NCBI GenBank assembly: GCA_945897545.1
Contig: CAMDGJ010000014.1
Span: forward strand, 1 to 22,522
Direction: 5' to 3'
Length of the DNA: 22,522 nucleotides
Source of the DNA: Flavobacterium psychrophilum
GTDB lineage: Bacteria; Bacteroidota; Bacteroidia; Flavobacteriales; Flavobacteriaceae
A program made the position numbers and the translations under genes. Below the pieces are notes generated by a model. The model was not told where the DNA came from, did not search any database, and saw nothing but the letters and a program-made list of their open reading frames with translations. Positions within the stretch are counted from its first letter, which is position 1. Each line of letters opens with the position of its first letter. Shown piece after piece: positions 14,941 to 21,960 of this stretch.

Positions 14941-16788
14941 TTATTTTTTTATAAACTTACCACTTAATATCATTTTCCCGCTTTCATTCTTGATAGTATA
15001 TAGATAAATTCCCTCAGAAAATGTAGATACATTTATTTTAATTAACTCTTTTTCTGGAATTAGTTTTTGTGTTTTCAACCTGCCCTTAATGTCAAAAACT
15101 TCAATACTTCCCGCATTAAAATCAAGATTATCGGTAGTAATACAAATCTCATTTTTCACGGGATTAGGATAACAGACTGAAGGAAGAGTTTCCTTTTCTA
15201 AAAGTTGAACTTGTAATAAATTTTGCTGAAAATAAGAACGAACCAGCAATTCCCTATCCGTTTTAGTACTTGGAAATAGATTGTCATAATATCCAGTCGA
15301 ATGTTCAACACTCCAACCATTCCATGTGCGGAAAGCATAATAATCGTAATCCCAATTGTATTCCTCAAAAATTTCAATACAATCACGAATATAATTATAG
15401 GCACTATTATTTGGGGCCCATCGTATGCAGCTAAACTCTCCAATATATATAGGTACTCGGTATTTATCTTGATACGTTTTTAGTGGCGCAAGTATTTCTT
15501 TTAATTTGGTTTTGTCATAATAAACACCATCAATAGTTCCTGGATAGGTGATTATTGGGGTTTCTGGTCCAAATTGTCCAGTAAGCTTCCCGGGCTGATA
15601 TAGGTGAACGCTATAAATAATATTAGGAACTGATGCGTCAATAGGTTTAATATCGTCTAAGGCAACTCCATAATTTAAACTCTCAATAATGATTGACTTT
15701 ACGGGATCAATTACTCGGATGGCATTCACAAGAGTTTCGGCTAAAGTAGGCCACATCATAATCGAATTGTCTAATGGATAAGTATAATCATAGGGATATT
15801 GTTTGCTAACTACAGGCTCATTGGCTAGGTCGTATGCCCAAACAGCATTAGTATTTTTATATCTTTCGGCAATCAATTTCCAAGCATTAATAAGTCTGGT
15901 TTGCGCAGCTTGACTAGTGAATAACCCATCGGACAAACCTGCTAAACCTAGATTTATTTTAAGTCCGTTTGCAGTACACCAATTTACCAGTTCATCAATT
16001 CTTATTAATTCTGTTTGCAACACGGAATCAAAATCGGATTTAAGTAAACCGTTTGGATAATATTTCTCTCCACCAATCATAACACGTATCGTATTCGCTT
16101 TCCAGTCATAACTAAGCTTATCCAGGTTACTTTTGCTGATAATATTGGCTGGATCATCACTAGTGGAGGCAACGTTCATCCCCCTATACATCCCTGAATG
16201 AGTTTTATTAATAACAACTGGAGTAGGACGAGCATCGGGCATCGGTTCTGCAACTACTTGGATATGAAGATTGTCTATCCAAAATTTACCTGTGGCATTA
16301 TATATACCAATATTTAGACTTAAGCTTTGAATATCATCATCTAACTTAAATATTTTACCTATTTGCTCCCATTCAAATGTGCCTGATTTAATAGGAATTC
16401 TAAAATACTTTACCTTGCCAGAAATGGATTGTGATACTAATTGAATTACCATTCCGGTAAATCCGTCACTTCTTAAATCGTCTCCTTTTATACTTGCCGA
16501 TACTGCAATTGTTGTTCCTTGTAAGTTTGTTAAAGGAATTGTGGATGAGGATGTAAGATTGATATTGGATGTTGTACTATTAAATAATAATCCTCCATAT
16601 CCACTAAAGCCAGAAGTAAACAAGTAATTTGAAGTTGGGGTCCATATCGCTTGGATATTGGGTAAGTCTTTTTCAAAATCTTCATGAAAAATCTCACGGT
16701 TTAACTGGCCATAACATGGAAGAATGAGTAAAAGACTAAAAAGGTAAATCCCGTATTCAATGAGATTGGTGTATAATTTATTATTCAT
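14941..16788 (-). CDS. Secreted GH5-like glycoside hydrolase with N-terminal carbohydrate-binding region and T9SS tail
   Basis: A 615-residue secreted enzyme. Residues 1-28 form a signal peptide with a hydrophobic core YLFSLLLILPCYG. About 30-180 is a beta-sandwich of carbohydrate-binding (CBM4/9-like) type, ending FWIDNLHIQVV. About 195-500 is a (beta/alpha)8 domain of the cellulase GH5 clan: MYRGMNVAS at its start, WAYDLANEPVV with the acid/base Glu324 in NEP, and VPIYIGEFSCIRW with the presumed nucleophile Glu451. The end (about 535-615) is a T9SS sorting domain with CYPNPVKNEICITT and GIYLYTIKNESGKMILSGKFIKK-type strands. The substrate is probably a beta-glucan or mannan but cannot be told from sequence alone. 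It is single, 30 nt downstream of the broken GNAT gene's ancestral start on the same strand. Confidence 0.88.
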   Translation of the reverse strand: MNNKLYTNLIEYGIYLFSLLLILPCYGQLNREIFHEDFEKDLPNIQAIWTPTSNYLFTSGFSGYGGLLFNSTTSNINLTSSSTIPLTNLQGTTIAVSASIKGDDLRSDGFTGMVIQLVSQSISGKVKYFRIPIKSGTFEWEQIGKIFKLDDDIQSLSLNIGIYNATGKFWIDNLHIQVVAEPMPDARPTPVVINKTHSGMYRGMNVASTSDDPANIISKSNLDKLSYDWKANTIRVMIGGEKYYPNGLLKSDFDSVLQTELIRIDELVNWCTANGLKINLGLAGLSDGLFTSQAAQTRLINAWKLIAERYKNTNAVWAYDLANEPVVSKQYPYDYTYPLDNSIMMWPTLAETLVNAIRVIDPVKSIIIESLNYGVALDDIKPIDASVPNIIYSVHLYQPGKLTGQFGPETPIITYPGTIDGVYYDKTKLKEILAPLKTYQDKYRVPIYIGEFSCIRWAPNNSAYNYIRDCIEIFEEYNWDYDYYAFRTWNGWSVEHSTGYYDNLFPSTKTDRELLVRSYFQQNLLQVQLLEKETLPSVCYPNPVKNEICITTDNLDFNAGSIEVFDIKGRLKTQKLIPEKELIKINVSTFSEGIYLYTIKNESGKMILSGKFIKK

Positions 16789-16905
16789 TTTTTTGCGTAA
16801 AAGGTTTAATTTATAAAAAATAATAATCTATGGCTTTAAAAAAGTAAGTTTTTCAAAATCAAATAAAATTTACATCAACCCAATATTTCTGGATAGTTAT
16901 ATTTT

Positions 16906-17661
16906 TTACTGATGTTTCTTCAATTCAAAAGTATCCCCATCAAAAACGCCATAGGTAAAAAAATTAATCCAATCGCCTAGATTTACATACTCTGAGTTTT
17001 CGCCAACCGTAACTTTCATAGGCAAATGACGGTGGCCAAAAACAAGGTAATTATAATGTTTGGTTTCCAGTTTCCTTTTGGAATAAAGTATTAACCATTC
17101 GTTTTCTTCACCAAGGAATTTCACGTCTTCATCACCTGAAATCAGCTTGTTTTTTACAGATAAGTATTGTCCCAGTTTCATTCCAATGTCAGGATGAAGC
17201 CAACGATAGAGCCATTTCGAAAACGGATTGGTAAAGACTTTTTTCATTCGTTTGTAGCCTAAATCGCCTGGGCCTTTTCCGTCGCCGTGGCCTATCAAAA
17301 AGGTTTTATCGTTAAATGTGTATTCCTGATTTTCTCGATAAATGGGAATGTTTAATTCTTTCTGAAAATAATCGTCCATCCACAAATCATGATTGCCCAC
17401 GAAGAAATAAATAGGAATGCCGCTGTCGCGAATCTCTGCCAATTTGCCAAGAATTCGAACAAACCTTTTAGGAACGACAGTTTTGTACTCAAACCAGAAA
17501 TCGAATAAATCGCCCAATAAAAAAATAGCTTCGGCATCGCCTTTGACTTCGTCAAGCCAAGCAACGAATTTTTGTTCTCTTGGAAAACTTAATTCCGGAG
17601 TTGGAGCACCAAAATGCTGGTCGGAGGCAAAATATATTTTTTTGTTGGGCGTGATTTGCAT
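16906..17661 (-). CDS. lpxH: UDP-2,3-diacylglucosamine diphosphatase, LpxH-like metallophosphoesterase
   Basis: Calcineurin-like phosphoesterase expected to cleave UDP-2,3-diacyl-GlcN to lipid X in lipid A synthesis, at the inner face of the cytoplasmic membrane. The 251-residue protein has all five metal motifs: FASDQHFG (Asp14, His16), LLGDLFDFW (Asp51), FVGNHDLW (Asn90, His91), LIGHGDGKG and FGHRHLP. A basic, aromatic insertion FTNPFSKWLYRWLHPDIG fits the LpxH membrane-binding helices. ATG at 17661 gives MQITPNKKIYFASD. It follows queD on the same strand with a small palindromic repeat between them; the two may share transcription. Some Bacteroidota carry several related phosphoesterases, so the lpxH symbol is likely rather than certain. 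Confidence 0.88.
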   Translation of the reverse strand: MQITPNKKIYFASDQHFGAPTPELSFPREQKFVAWLDEVKGDAEAIFLLGDLFDFWFEYKTVVPKRFVRILGKLAEIRDSGIPIYFFVGNHDLWMDDYFQKELNIPIYRENQEYTFNDKTFLIGHGDGKGPGDLGYKRMKKVFTNPFSKWLYRWLHPDIGMKLGQYLSVKNKLISGDEDVKFLGEENEWLILYSKRKLETKHYNYLVFGHRHLPMKVTVGENSEYVNLGDWINFFTYGVFDGDTFELKKHQ

Positions 17662-17678
17662 AATTTTTTCTTTCGTAG

Positions 17679-17710
17679 GGACAAGTGGCGACTTGTCCGT
17701 ACTTGTCCGT
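17679..17710. repeat. Short palindrome plus tandem 10-mer between lpxH and queD
   Basis: GGACAAGT (17679-17686) and ACTTGTCC (17691-17698) form an 8-bp hairpin around GGCG. ACTTGTCCGT is repeated in tandem at 17691-17700 and 17701-17710. GGACAAGTCGC/ACTTGTCC strings are, as I recall, a common dispersed palindrome in Bacteroidota. It could attenuate transcription between the two genes. Confidence 0.6.
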
Positions 17711-17722
17711 AATTATTTGATT

Positions 17723-18172
17723 TTAATTATCCGAAGCAAACCATTCTGCAAAAGAAGATTCTGTTTCTTGCAATTTTAAAGAAAAAAGAACAATATTCTC
17801 AGGTAATCTGCTGCTGATTCGTTTAGAAAAATCAACCACCATATTTTCGCTAGTAGGCTGATAATCCACTAAAATCACATGATGTCCGCGTGATATTAAT
17901 TCCTTGGCCAAATCGACATGAGGTGTAGTTTCGTTGAAAACAGTAGCATGATCAAACTGGTCGACGATTTCCTCTTTGACAATTTTCTTTAAATCAGTAA
18001 AATCAATAACCATCCCAAATTTTACATTATTACGGTCATCAATAGGCGTTCCAATAACGGTAACTGACAATTTATAACTGTGTCCATGCACATTTTTACA
18101 CTTGCCATCATAACCATACAAAGCATGACCTGTTTCGAAACCAAATTGTTTTGTTATTCTGATATTGCTCAT
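17723..18172 (-). CDS. queD: 6-carboxy-5,6,7,8-tetrahydropterin synthase QueD (PTPS family)
   Basis: Zinc enzyme converting dihydroneopterin triphosphate to 6-carboxytetrahydropterin in queuosine/7-deazaguanine synthesis. Starting at ATG 18172 the protein is 149 residues; the frame is open 7 codons further to a TTG at 18193, but MSNIRITKQFGFETGHAL is the natural start. Zinc ligands are His16, His29 and His31 (FETGHALYGYDGKCKNVHGH), the catalytic Cys is Cys25, and VIDFTDLK, FDHATVFN and the C-terminal LQETESSFAEW are typical. A TAAATTTG -7-like box (complement of 18191-18198) lies 18 nt upstream of the ATG, so it probably has its own start site even though an enoyl-CoA hydratase gene lies just upstream on the same strand. 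Confidence 0.94.
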   Translation of the reverse strand: MSNIRITKQFGFETGHALYGYDGKCKNVHGHSYKLSVTVIGTPIDDRNNVKFGMVIDFTDLKKIVKEEIVDQFDHATVFNETTPHVDLAKELISRGHHVILVDYQPTSENMVVDFSKRISSRLPENIVLFSLKLQETESSFAEWFASDN

Positions 18173-18225
18173 TCTATTTTTATTTGAGTGCAAATTTAGT
18201 GAATCTACTCCTCTTTATTTCTTTG

Positions 18226-18993
18226 TTATTTTTTAAATTTATTCAAGGCGGTTCGTGAAAAATCAGAAAGCACTAATCTTCCCGAAATCTGGGCTCTTTC
18301 ATAAAGTAATGTGTCCCAGTTTTCGGTTCCTTCCCATAGTATTTTTTTGGTTTCAGTTAAGGCCTCTAGATTATAAGATGCTAATTTTGAGCTAAACTGA
18401 GCCAATTCAATATCTAAAGTTACTTGTCCTGCAAAGACTTTAGTATAAAAACCTTTGCTTCTTGCCCATTCCGAATCTTTCCATTCGTTTGATGCTAAAG
18501 TTAATTCTGCCGTTGCTGCTTTTCCAATTTTTCTGCTTAGGGCAGGTTCTATCACAAATTGACCACTTCCGATTGAAAGTTCCGATAGTTTAATACTGCT
18601 ATTCATTGTAGCAAAAACATAATCACAAGCTGCAATTATACCAACGCCGCCTCCCACTGCTTTTCCATGAACTCTTCCAATAATTATTTTAGAACAAGTT
18701 CGCATGGCATTCAACACATTGGCAAAACCAGAAAAGAATTTTGTCGCGTCTTCCAAATTTGAAACTGCCAAAAGTTCCTGAAATGAGGCTCCAGCACAAA
18801 ATGCTGATGTTCCACCACTTTTTAAAACAATCACAGAAACTTCTGCATTAGTACTTAAATTATTGAGTTCATTTGTCAATCGGTTTAGTAATTCACTTGG
18901 CAAAGAATTGCTCGCAGGATGCCCAAATTCGAGGGTAGCGATTTTGTTTTCGATTGTTGTGATAAGCGTACCGTTTGAATTTTCCAATACCAT
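18226..18993 (-). CDS. Enoyl-CoA hydratase/isomerase family protein
   Basis: A 255-residue crotonase-fold enzyme. Features are the N-terminal ATLEFGHPASNSLPSELL, the CoA/oxyanion segment SAFCAGASFQELLA (about 64-77), VHGKAVGGGVGIIAACDYVFA (second oxyanion loop, about 109-129), and LSELSIGSGQFVIEPALSRKIG. The catalytic acid at the second position of the classical hydratase (Glu of PE..LG) seems matched by SELSIG. The first catalytic Glu (GGGxE) is not seen: the loop reads GGGVGI, so an isomerase or other crotonase reaction is as likely as hydration. It could belong to fatty-acid or branched amino-acid breakdown; the context does not say. It is 53 nt upstream of queD on the same strand. Confidence 0.85.
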   Translation of the reverse strand: MVLENSNGTLITTIENKIATLEFGHPASNSLPSELLNRLTNELNNLSTNAEVSVIVLKSGGTSAFCAGASFQELLAVSNLEDATKFFSGFANVLNAMRTCSKIIIGRVHGKAVGGGVGIIAACDYVFATMNSSIKLSELSIGSGQFVIEPALSRKIGKAATAELTLASNEWKDSEWARSKGFYTKVFAGQVTLDIELAQFSSKLASYNLEALTETKKILWEGTENWDTLLYERAQISGRLVLSDFSRTALNKFKK

Positions 18994-19077
18994 TGCAAAG
19001 ATTTTGGTGTAAAGTTAAAAATATTAAGGGAAGCATGCTGTTTTTTTTACAAATAGGATAGATTTGTTTTTTGAAAT

Positions 19078-19109
19078 TTGCATAATTCTCTATTTATATG
19101 TTATATTTG
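19078..19109 (+). promoter_or_regulatory. Promoter of tRNA-Ala
   Basis: TTG at 19078-19080, a 21-nt spacer and TATATTTG at 19102-19109, fitting the Bacteroidota consensus. The tRNA 5' end follows after 9 nt. Confidence 0.65.
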
Positions 19110-19118
19110 CGCATCATT

Positions 19119-19192
19119 GGGGGATTAGCTCATTTGGCTAGAGCGCTTGCCTGGCAGGCAAGAGGTGGTCGGTTCGAATCCGATATTCTCCA
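19119..19192 (+). tRNA. tRNA-Ala (anticodon GGC)
   Basis: A 74-nt cloverleaf. The acceptor GGGGGAT pairs with ATTCTCC (two G-U pairs), and the D-stem is GCTC/GAGC. The anticodon stem CTTGC/GCAAG has loop CTGGCAG, giving anticodon GGC, which reads GCC alanine codons. The T-stem is GTCGG/CCGAT around TTCGAAT, with discriminator A; CCA is not encoded. It has its own promoter and terminator. The region downstream holds unrecognised genes and an integrase remnant, so the tRNA may have been an integration target, but no duplicated tRNA 3' end was found in the window. Confidence 0.95.
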
Positions 19193-19202
19193 CAAAAACA
19201 AG

Positions 19203-19241
19203 ACCTTAAACCTAATGAATATAGGGTTTAAGGTTTTTTTG
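19203..19241 (+). terminator. Terminator of tRNA-Ala
   Basis: ACCTTAAACCTA (19203-19214) pairs with TAGGGTTTAAGGT (19222-19234) with one bulged base, followed by a run of T residues (TTTTTTT). It lies 10 nt after the tRNA. Confidence 0.85.
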
Positions 19242-19536
19242 TAATAACAATTGTAATAACATATACATTAACAATTTTTTTCCAAAGTCAATATCCCTTC
19301 TTCCACCACCCGATAGACCCTCCCCCCCCTCCGGGATTCCTTCCTCCCGTATCTAACGATACTATCCCCCCTGTAAAATTGATTATATGGGGTATAATCA
19401 ACCGTGTAAAAACTATTCAGATTTCTCTATAAACAAGACCCCTTATTCCTATTATAACTCAAATACCTAATGAAAAATTTTATAAAAATTACAACAATTT
19501 CACTTTGACTAATAGTTATAGTGAAAGACAACTATT
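19242..19536. other. Gene-free stretch with a C-rich block and three small hairpins
   Basis: No coding frame is supported. Positions about 19287-19372 are strikingly pyrimidine-rich with runs of C, which is unusual for this AT-rich genome. GTATC-TAAC-GATAC (19349-19362) is a small hairpin. TTGATTATA (19379-19387) and TATAATCAA (19393-19401) form a perfect 9-bp hairpin with loop TGGGG. TAATAGTT (19510-19517) and AACTATTA (19530-19537) form an 8-bp hairpin whose last base is the A of the next gene's ATG. These could be an untranslated leader, a small RNA or an old recombination site; nothing decides between them. Confidence 0.4.
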
Positions 19537-20142
19537 ATGACAAGTGTAAAAGATTTATACGGGTTTCCTGTGTTCCATAATGAAAAGGAAAAAACATGTG
19601 AGATATTAGATTTTCCACATTTTCCACAAGAAACAAAACAATCACGACAATTTTATTTTCAATTAGAAAAGGACAACTTCAATAAACGAGATTTCCAATT
19701 TCCTTTACAAATTAACATTACTGAAAGAATTGTTGAGATAAAATATGAACACATAGAATTTATAACACTTCCAGAAATTTATGATATAATTGAAAAAGAT
19801 AAAAAAAGGTTCATTAACACCGACACTTTCTTTAAGGTGGATTTAGTTTATAAAAATAAAATTTGTGTATTATCAATTCTGTATTATACAATTTGTAATG
19901 ACGGAACGACCACAATTCAAAACATTTACGACCTATTAGATTTTACATTTATAAAATACAACACAAAAAAATTCACAAAAAAATTCATCAAACCGAGAAT
20001 GAAAAAATATGGAAATATTCCAAACGACATAGAACACATCCCTTTACTACCTCTCTTGTGGTTAGATTATGATGAAAATTACAATCTCATATATTTCAAT
20101 CATTTTAAACTAATAGAAGACGATAAAAAACTACCTTTTTAG
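19537..20142 (+). CDS. Hypothetical protein, accessory region
   Basis: A 201-residue protein that I do not recognise. It is rich in Lys, Phe, Tyr and Ile with no signal peptide, membrane helix or visible catalytic motif. Segments such as PLQINITERIVEIKYEHIEF and FFKVDLVYKNKICVLSILYY alternate hydrophobic and polar residues as in beta-sheets. The C-terminus is basic (KKFTKKFIKPRMKKYG) and then acidic. The very AT-rich, Lys/Asn-heavy composition and position beyond tRNA-Ala suggest acquired DNA. An 8-bp hairpin overlaps the start codon and may limit translation. The next ORF on the strand begins 131 nt later. Confidence 0.65.
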   Translation: MTSVKDLYGFPVFHNEKEKTCEILDFPHFPQETKQSRQFYFQLEKDNFNKRDFQFPLQINITERIVEIKYEHIEFITLPEIYDIIEKDKKRFINTDTFFKVDLVYKNKICVLSILYYTICNDGTTTIQNIYDLLDFTFIKYNTKKFTKKFIKPRMKKYGNIPNDIEHIPLLPLLWLDYDENYNLIYFNHFKLIEDDKKLPF

Positions 20143-20273
20143 GTAATTAAACTCTACTATTATGGACTTATTTATCTAGAAACTACATAGAGTTAGTTAT
20201 TGGTAAATTAGTCCTCACAACCACAAAACACTAAAAAGAGATTATCCCCTTCAACGAACACGACCAGATTTTT

Positions 20274-20786
20274 ATGAATTTAGTTAGACAAAGAATAAAA
20301 TACCTTCTTGACGAGATAAAAACCGAAAAAGGTTTTAATCCAAAAAACACCAAAAACGAATATTGTGTAATAAACTTACTATTCAACACAGATGAATTTA
20401 CCTCAAAATGTTATTCAATTGGGGATTTTATGAAAAAATTAAAGAATGGAAAAATTAGTTATAAAAACGATTATTACTTCGGGAGACCCAAACAGAACAA
20501 CCGAGAATATTTTAACGAACTAGTCGGTGATGGGGGGTTTTATCGTTTTACTTATAGTTTCAACTTTATTGAAGTTAACCTCTATCTTGACTTGAAAAGA
20601 GAGACCGATTCTCTTATTGATGGTGAAATTATAATGTCAAGAATATCAAAAATTATTGAACCTGTGGAGTATGAAATTGGTTTTAATGACCAATTATTAT
20701 TAGACAAAACATTTCGTGATTTAACTATAATTGATACAGGATGGAATGTCTTTGGTGATGGTTTCAGACACCGAACTATTGTATAA
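20274..20786 (+). CDS. Hypothetical protein, accessory region
   Basis: A 170-residue protein of no family known to me. The N-terminus (LVRQRIKYLLDEIKTEKGFN) is a likely helix. The middle holds DYYFGRPKQNNREYFNELVG, and about 100-115 (FTYSFNFIEVNLYLDLKRE) reads as beta strands. The C-terminus ends DTGWNVFGDGFRHRTIV. It is soluble and has no signal peptide. Its stop overlaps the 3' end of the convergent minus-strand ORF by 11 nt, so mutual antisense effects are possible. It could be co-transcribed with the gene at 19537-20142, although the 131-nt gap contains no obvious promoter or terminator. Confidence 0.65.
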   Translation: MNLVRQRIKYLLDEIKTEKGFNPKNTKNEYCVINLLFNTDEFTSKCYSIGDFMKKLKNGKISYKNDYYFGRPKQNNREYFNELVGDGGFYRFTYSFNFIEVNLYLDLKRETDSLIDGEIIMSRISKIIEPVEYEIGFNDQLLLDKTFRDLTIIDTGWNVFGDGFRHRTIV

Positions 20787-21081
20787 GTTTTAGTTTAATA
20801 TCTAAAATAGGTCTATACTTTCTACCCTCAATAATAGTTAATAATAGGTTGATATTTTTATTCAAATCTTTTCTGATTTTCTCTCTCTCATCAAAAGTAA
20901 TAGACCTCTTTAATTTAATATAAACCATTTCCGATAAATGGACTTTCGTAGGAATTAAAACCCGGTTATTCAGATAGGTAATCGGGTTTATCCTAAAAGA
21001 GTAGTCATACCCGTAATCTCGTTTCATTATCTTATTCAATAACCGATTACAAACTTTTATATTTAATTCAAAATCACTCAT
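20776..21081 (-). CDS. Small hypothetical protein downstream of an integrase remnant
   Basis: A 101-residue basic protein, unrecognised. It is predicted alpha/beta, with FELNIKVCNRLLNKIMKR at the N-terminus, YSFRINPITYLNNRVLIPTK in the middle and a Lys/Arg-rich second half (LKRSITFDEREKIRKDLNKN) that could bind nucleic acid. ATG at 21081 lies 10 nt after the stop of the tyrosine-recombinase fragment on the same strand, so it was probably co-transcribed with the intact recombinase. That makes an accessory role in the same mobile element possible but unproven. It overlaps the convergent ORF at 20274-20786 by 11 nt. Confidence 0.6.
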   Translation of the reverse strand: MSDFELNIKVCNRLLNKIMKRDYGYDYSFRINPITYLNNRVLIPTKVHLSEMVYIKLKRSITFDEREKIRKDLNKNINLLLTIIEGRKYRPILDIKLKLIQ

Positions 21082-21091
21082 TCGGTTAAAA

Positions 21092-21292
21092 CTAGAAAGT
21101 TAAACAATCATATACATTATGTATTTCTTCTTTTGTAAAACCCAAATATCGTTTTGTAATACCCATATTAGAATGACCGAATAACTCCATCAATAAAACC
21201 ATACTTTCACTTGAATAATCATTGACAACAACCACTCTCCGTCCAAGTGTCTTTCTGAATGTATGAGTTGAAACATTCCCTTTTACCTCTAA
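21092..21292 (-). pseudogene. Tyrosine recombinase/integrase, C-terminal fragment only
   Basis: An open frame of 66 codons without a start codon, ending in TAG at 21092-21094. It reads VSTHTFRKTLGRRVVV, then LMELFGHSNMGITKRYLGF and a KEEIHNVYD tail. This is the catalytic C-terminus of a phage-type integrase: the HTFRKT motif holds the second Arg (HxxR), LFGHSN the following His, and RYLG the catalytic Tyr. The first Arg box and N-terminal DNA-binding domain are missing. Upstream in this frame there is an immediate TAA, and the DNA from about 21294 belongs to another gene on the other strand, so the 5' end was lost by a rearrangement, not by point mutation. Confidence 0.85.
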
Positions 21293-21293
21293 T

Positions 21294-21533
21294 TATACTT
21301 ATGACAAAAGAAATAATTTAATTCAAAAGAAGGTTAACGGTCTTATCAATGTCAATTATAGTTATCAAAACTTTGATAATAACGGAAATTGGCTGAGTCA
21401 AAATATTGAAGTAATAAATTTGAAGCCTAATTTTGGCTATAATGAATTTAACATTTATGGAAATTGGACGAAATTAAATTTTGACGGTGATACCACATAC
21501 ATTAATGAGAGTAAAATTGAATATTATAAATAA
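21294..21533 (+). pseudogene. 3' fragment of a YD-repeat-like protein gene
   Basis: A plus-strand frame of 79 codons plus TAA, with no start codon. It reads YTYDKRNNLIQKKVNG, later YQNFDNNGNWLSQN, NIYGNWTKLNFDGD and ends SKIEYYK. The YxYDxxxN and GNW repeats resemble the C-terminal ends of YD-repeat (RHS-like) proteins of Bacteroidota. It begins exactly where the integrase fragment on the other strand breaks off, so both are truncated at one junction near 21290. Confidence 0.6.
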
Positions 21534-21668
21534 AACCACCAGTTATAACAGCAACTAAACGGATTTGGGTAGTAGGCTTAATTGGAAAATGGTTTTGTAT
21601 TTGGAAGTATAGATAAACCCGAAAAATAAATCTTAATTTAATCCCAAACCCTCTGTAGTACCTGAGCG
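21534..21668. other. Non-coding remnant DNA
   Basis: No supported gene. GGATTTGGGTA at 21561-21571 has a perfect inverted copy TACCCAAATCC at 21679-21689, which may be a coincidence or the ends of a tiny element of 129 nt. Confidence 0.35.
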
Positions 21669-21890
21669 TTACCCAAAATACCCAAATCCCTGTCTATTAA
21701 CTTCTCTTACCACTTCAACCTTATCTATATAGTTCGTCATGGTAACCTTACCCGATTTCTGATAACCCATAGTTTCAACAAAACCAGTCTTGATATGCAG
21801 TTTCGTTAAAAACGTTTTTTGGCAAAGTAAATCAAAGTTAAAAATCAATAATGAAAGAGAGTTGATAAATGATTTTTGGTTTGTAGAAAT
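21669..21890 (-). pseudogene. Unrecognised decayed reading frame (no start codon)
   Basis: A 73-codon minus-strand frame between stops. The downstream part looks protein-like: LHIKTGFVETMGYQKSGKVT, then TNYIDKVEVVREVN and QGFGYFG before TAA at 21669-21671. The upstream part (SLLIFNFDLLC) does not. The only internal ATGs (21770 and 21740) would give tiny peptides. It may be the 3' end of a lost gene; I do not recognise the family. Confidence 0.3.
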
Positions 21891-21905
21891 TTAACTAAAA
21901 ATTAA

Positions 21906-21939
21906 ATTATACAAATTGTATAATTATTTTGTATATTTG
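21906..21939 (+). promoter_or_regulatory. Palindromic operator and -7 box before the last ORF
   Basis: ATTATACAA / TTGTATAAT (21906-21914 and 21916-21924) is a perfect 9-bp palindrome around a single A. It is followed 7 nt later by TATATTTG (21932-21939), a match to the Bacteroidota -7 consensus, and by the ATG at 21961. The palindrome covers the region where a -33 contact would lie, so a repressor there would block the promoter. Confidence 0.5.
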
Positions 21940-21960
21940 CTTTAGATAAAAAATGTCTGA

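Noticed and set aside
18173..18193. TTG start for queD seven codons upstream
   Set aside because: The residues HSNKNR are not typical, the -7 box at 18191-18198 overlaps this TTG, and ATG 18172 gives the family's usual N-terminus.
19240..19264. Direct repeat GTAATAACA twice just after the tRNA terminator, considered as an attachment site
   Set aside because: Too short and AT-rich; no second copy at the far side of the accessory region and no tRNA 3'-end duplication in the window.
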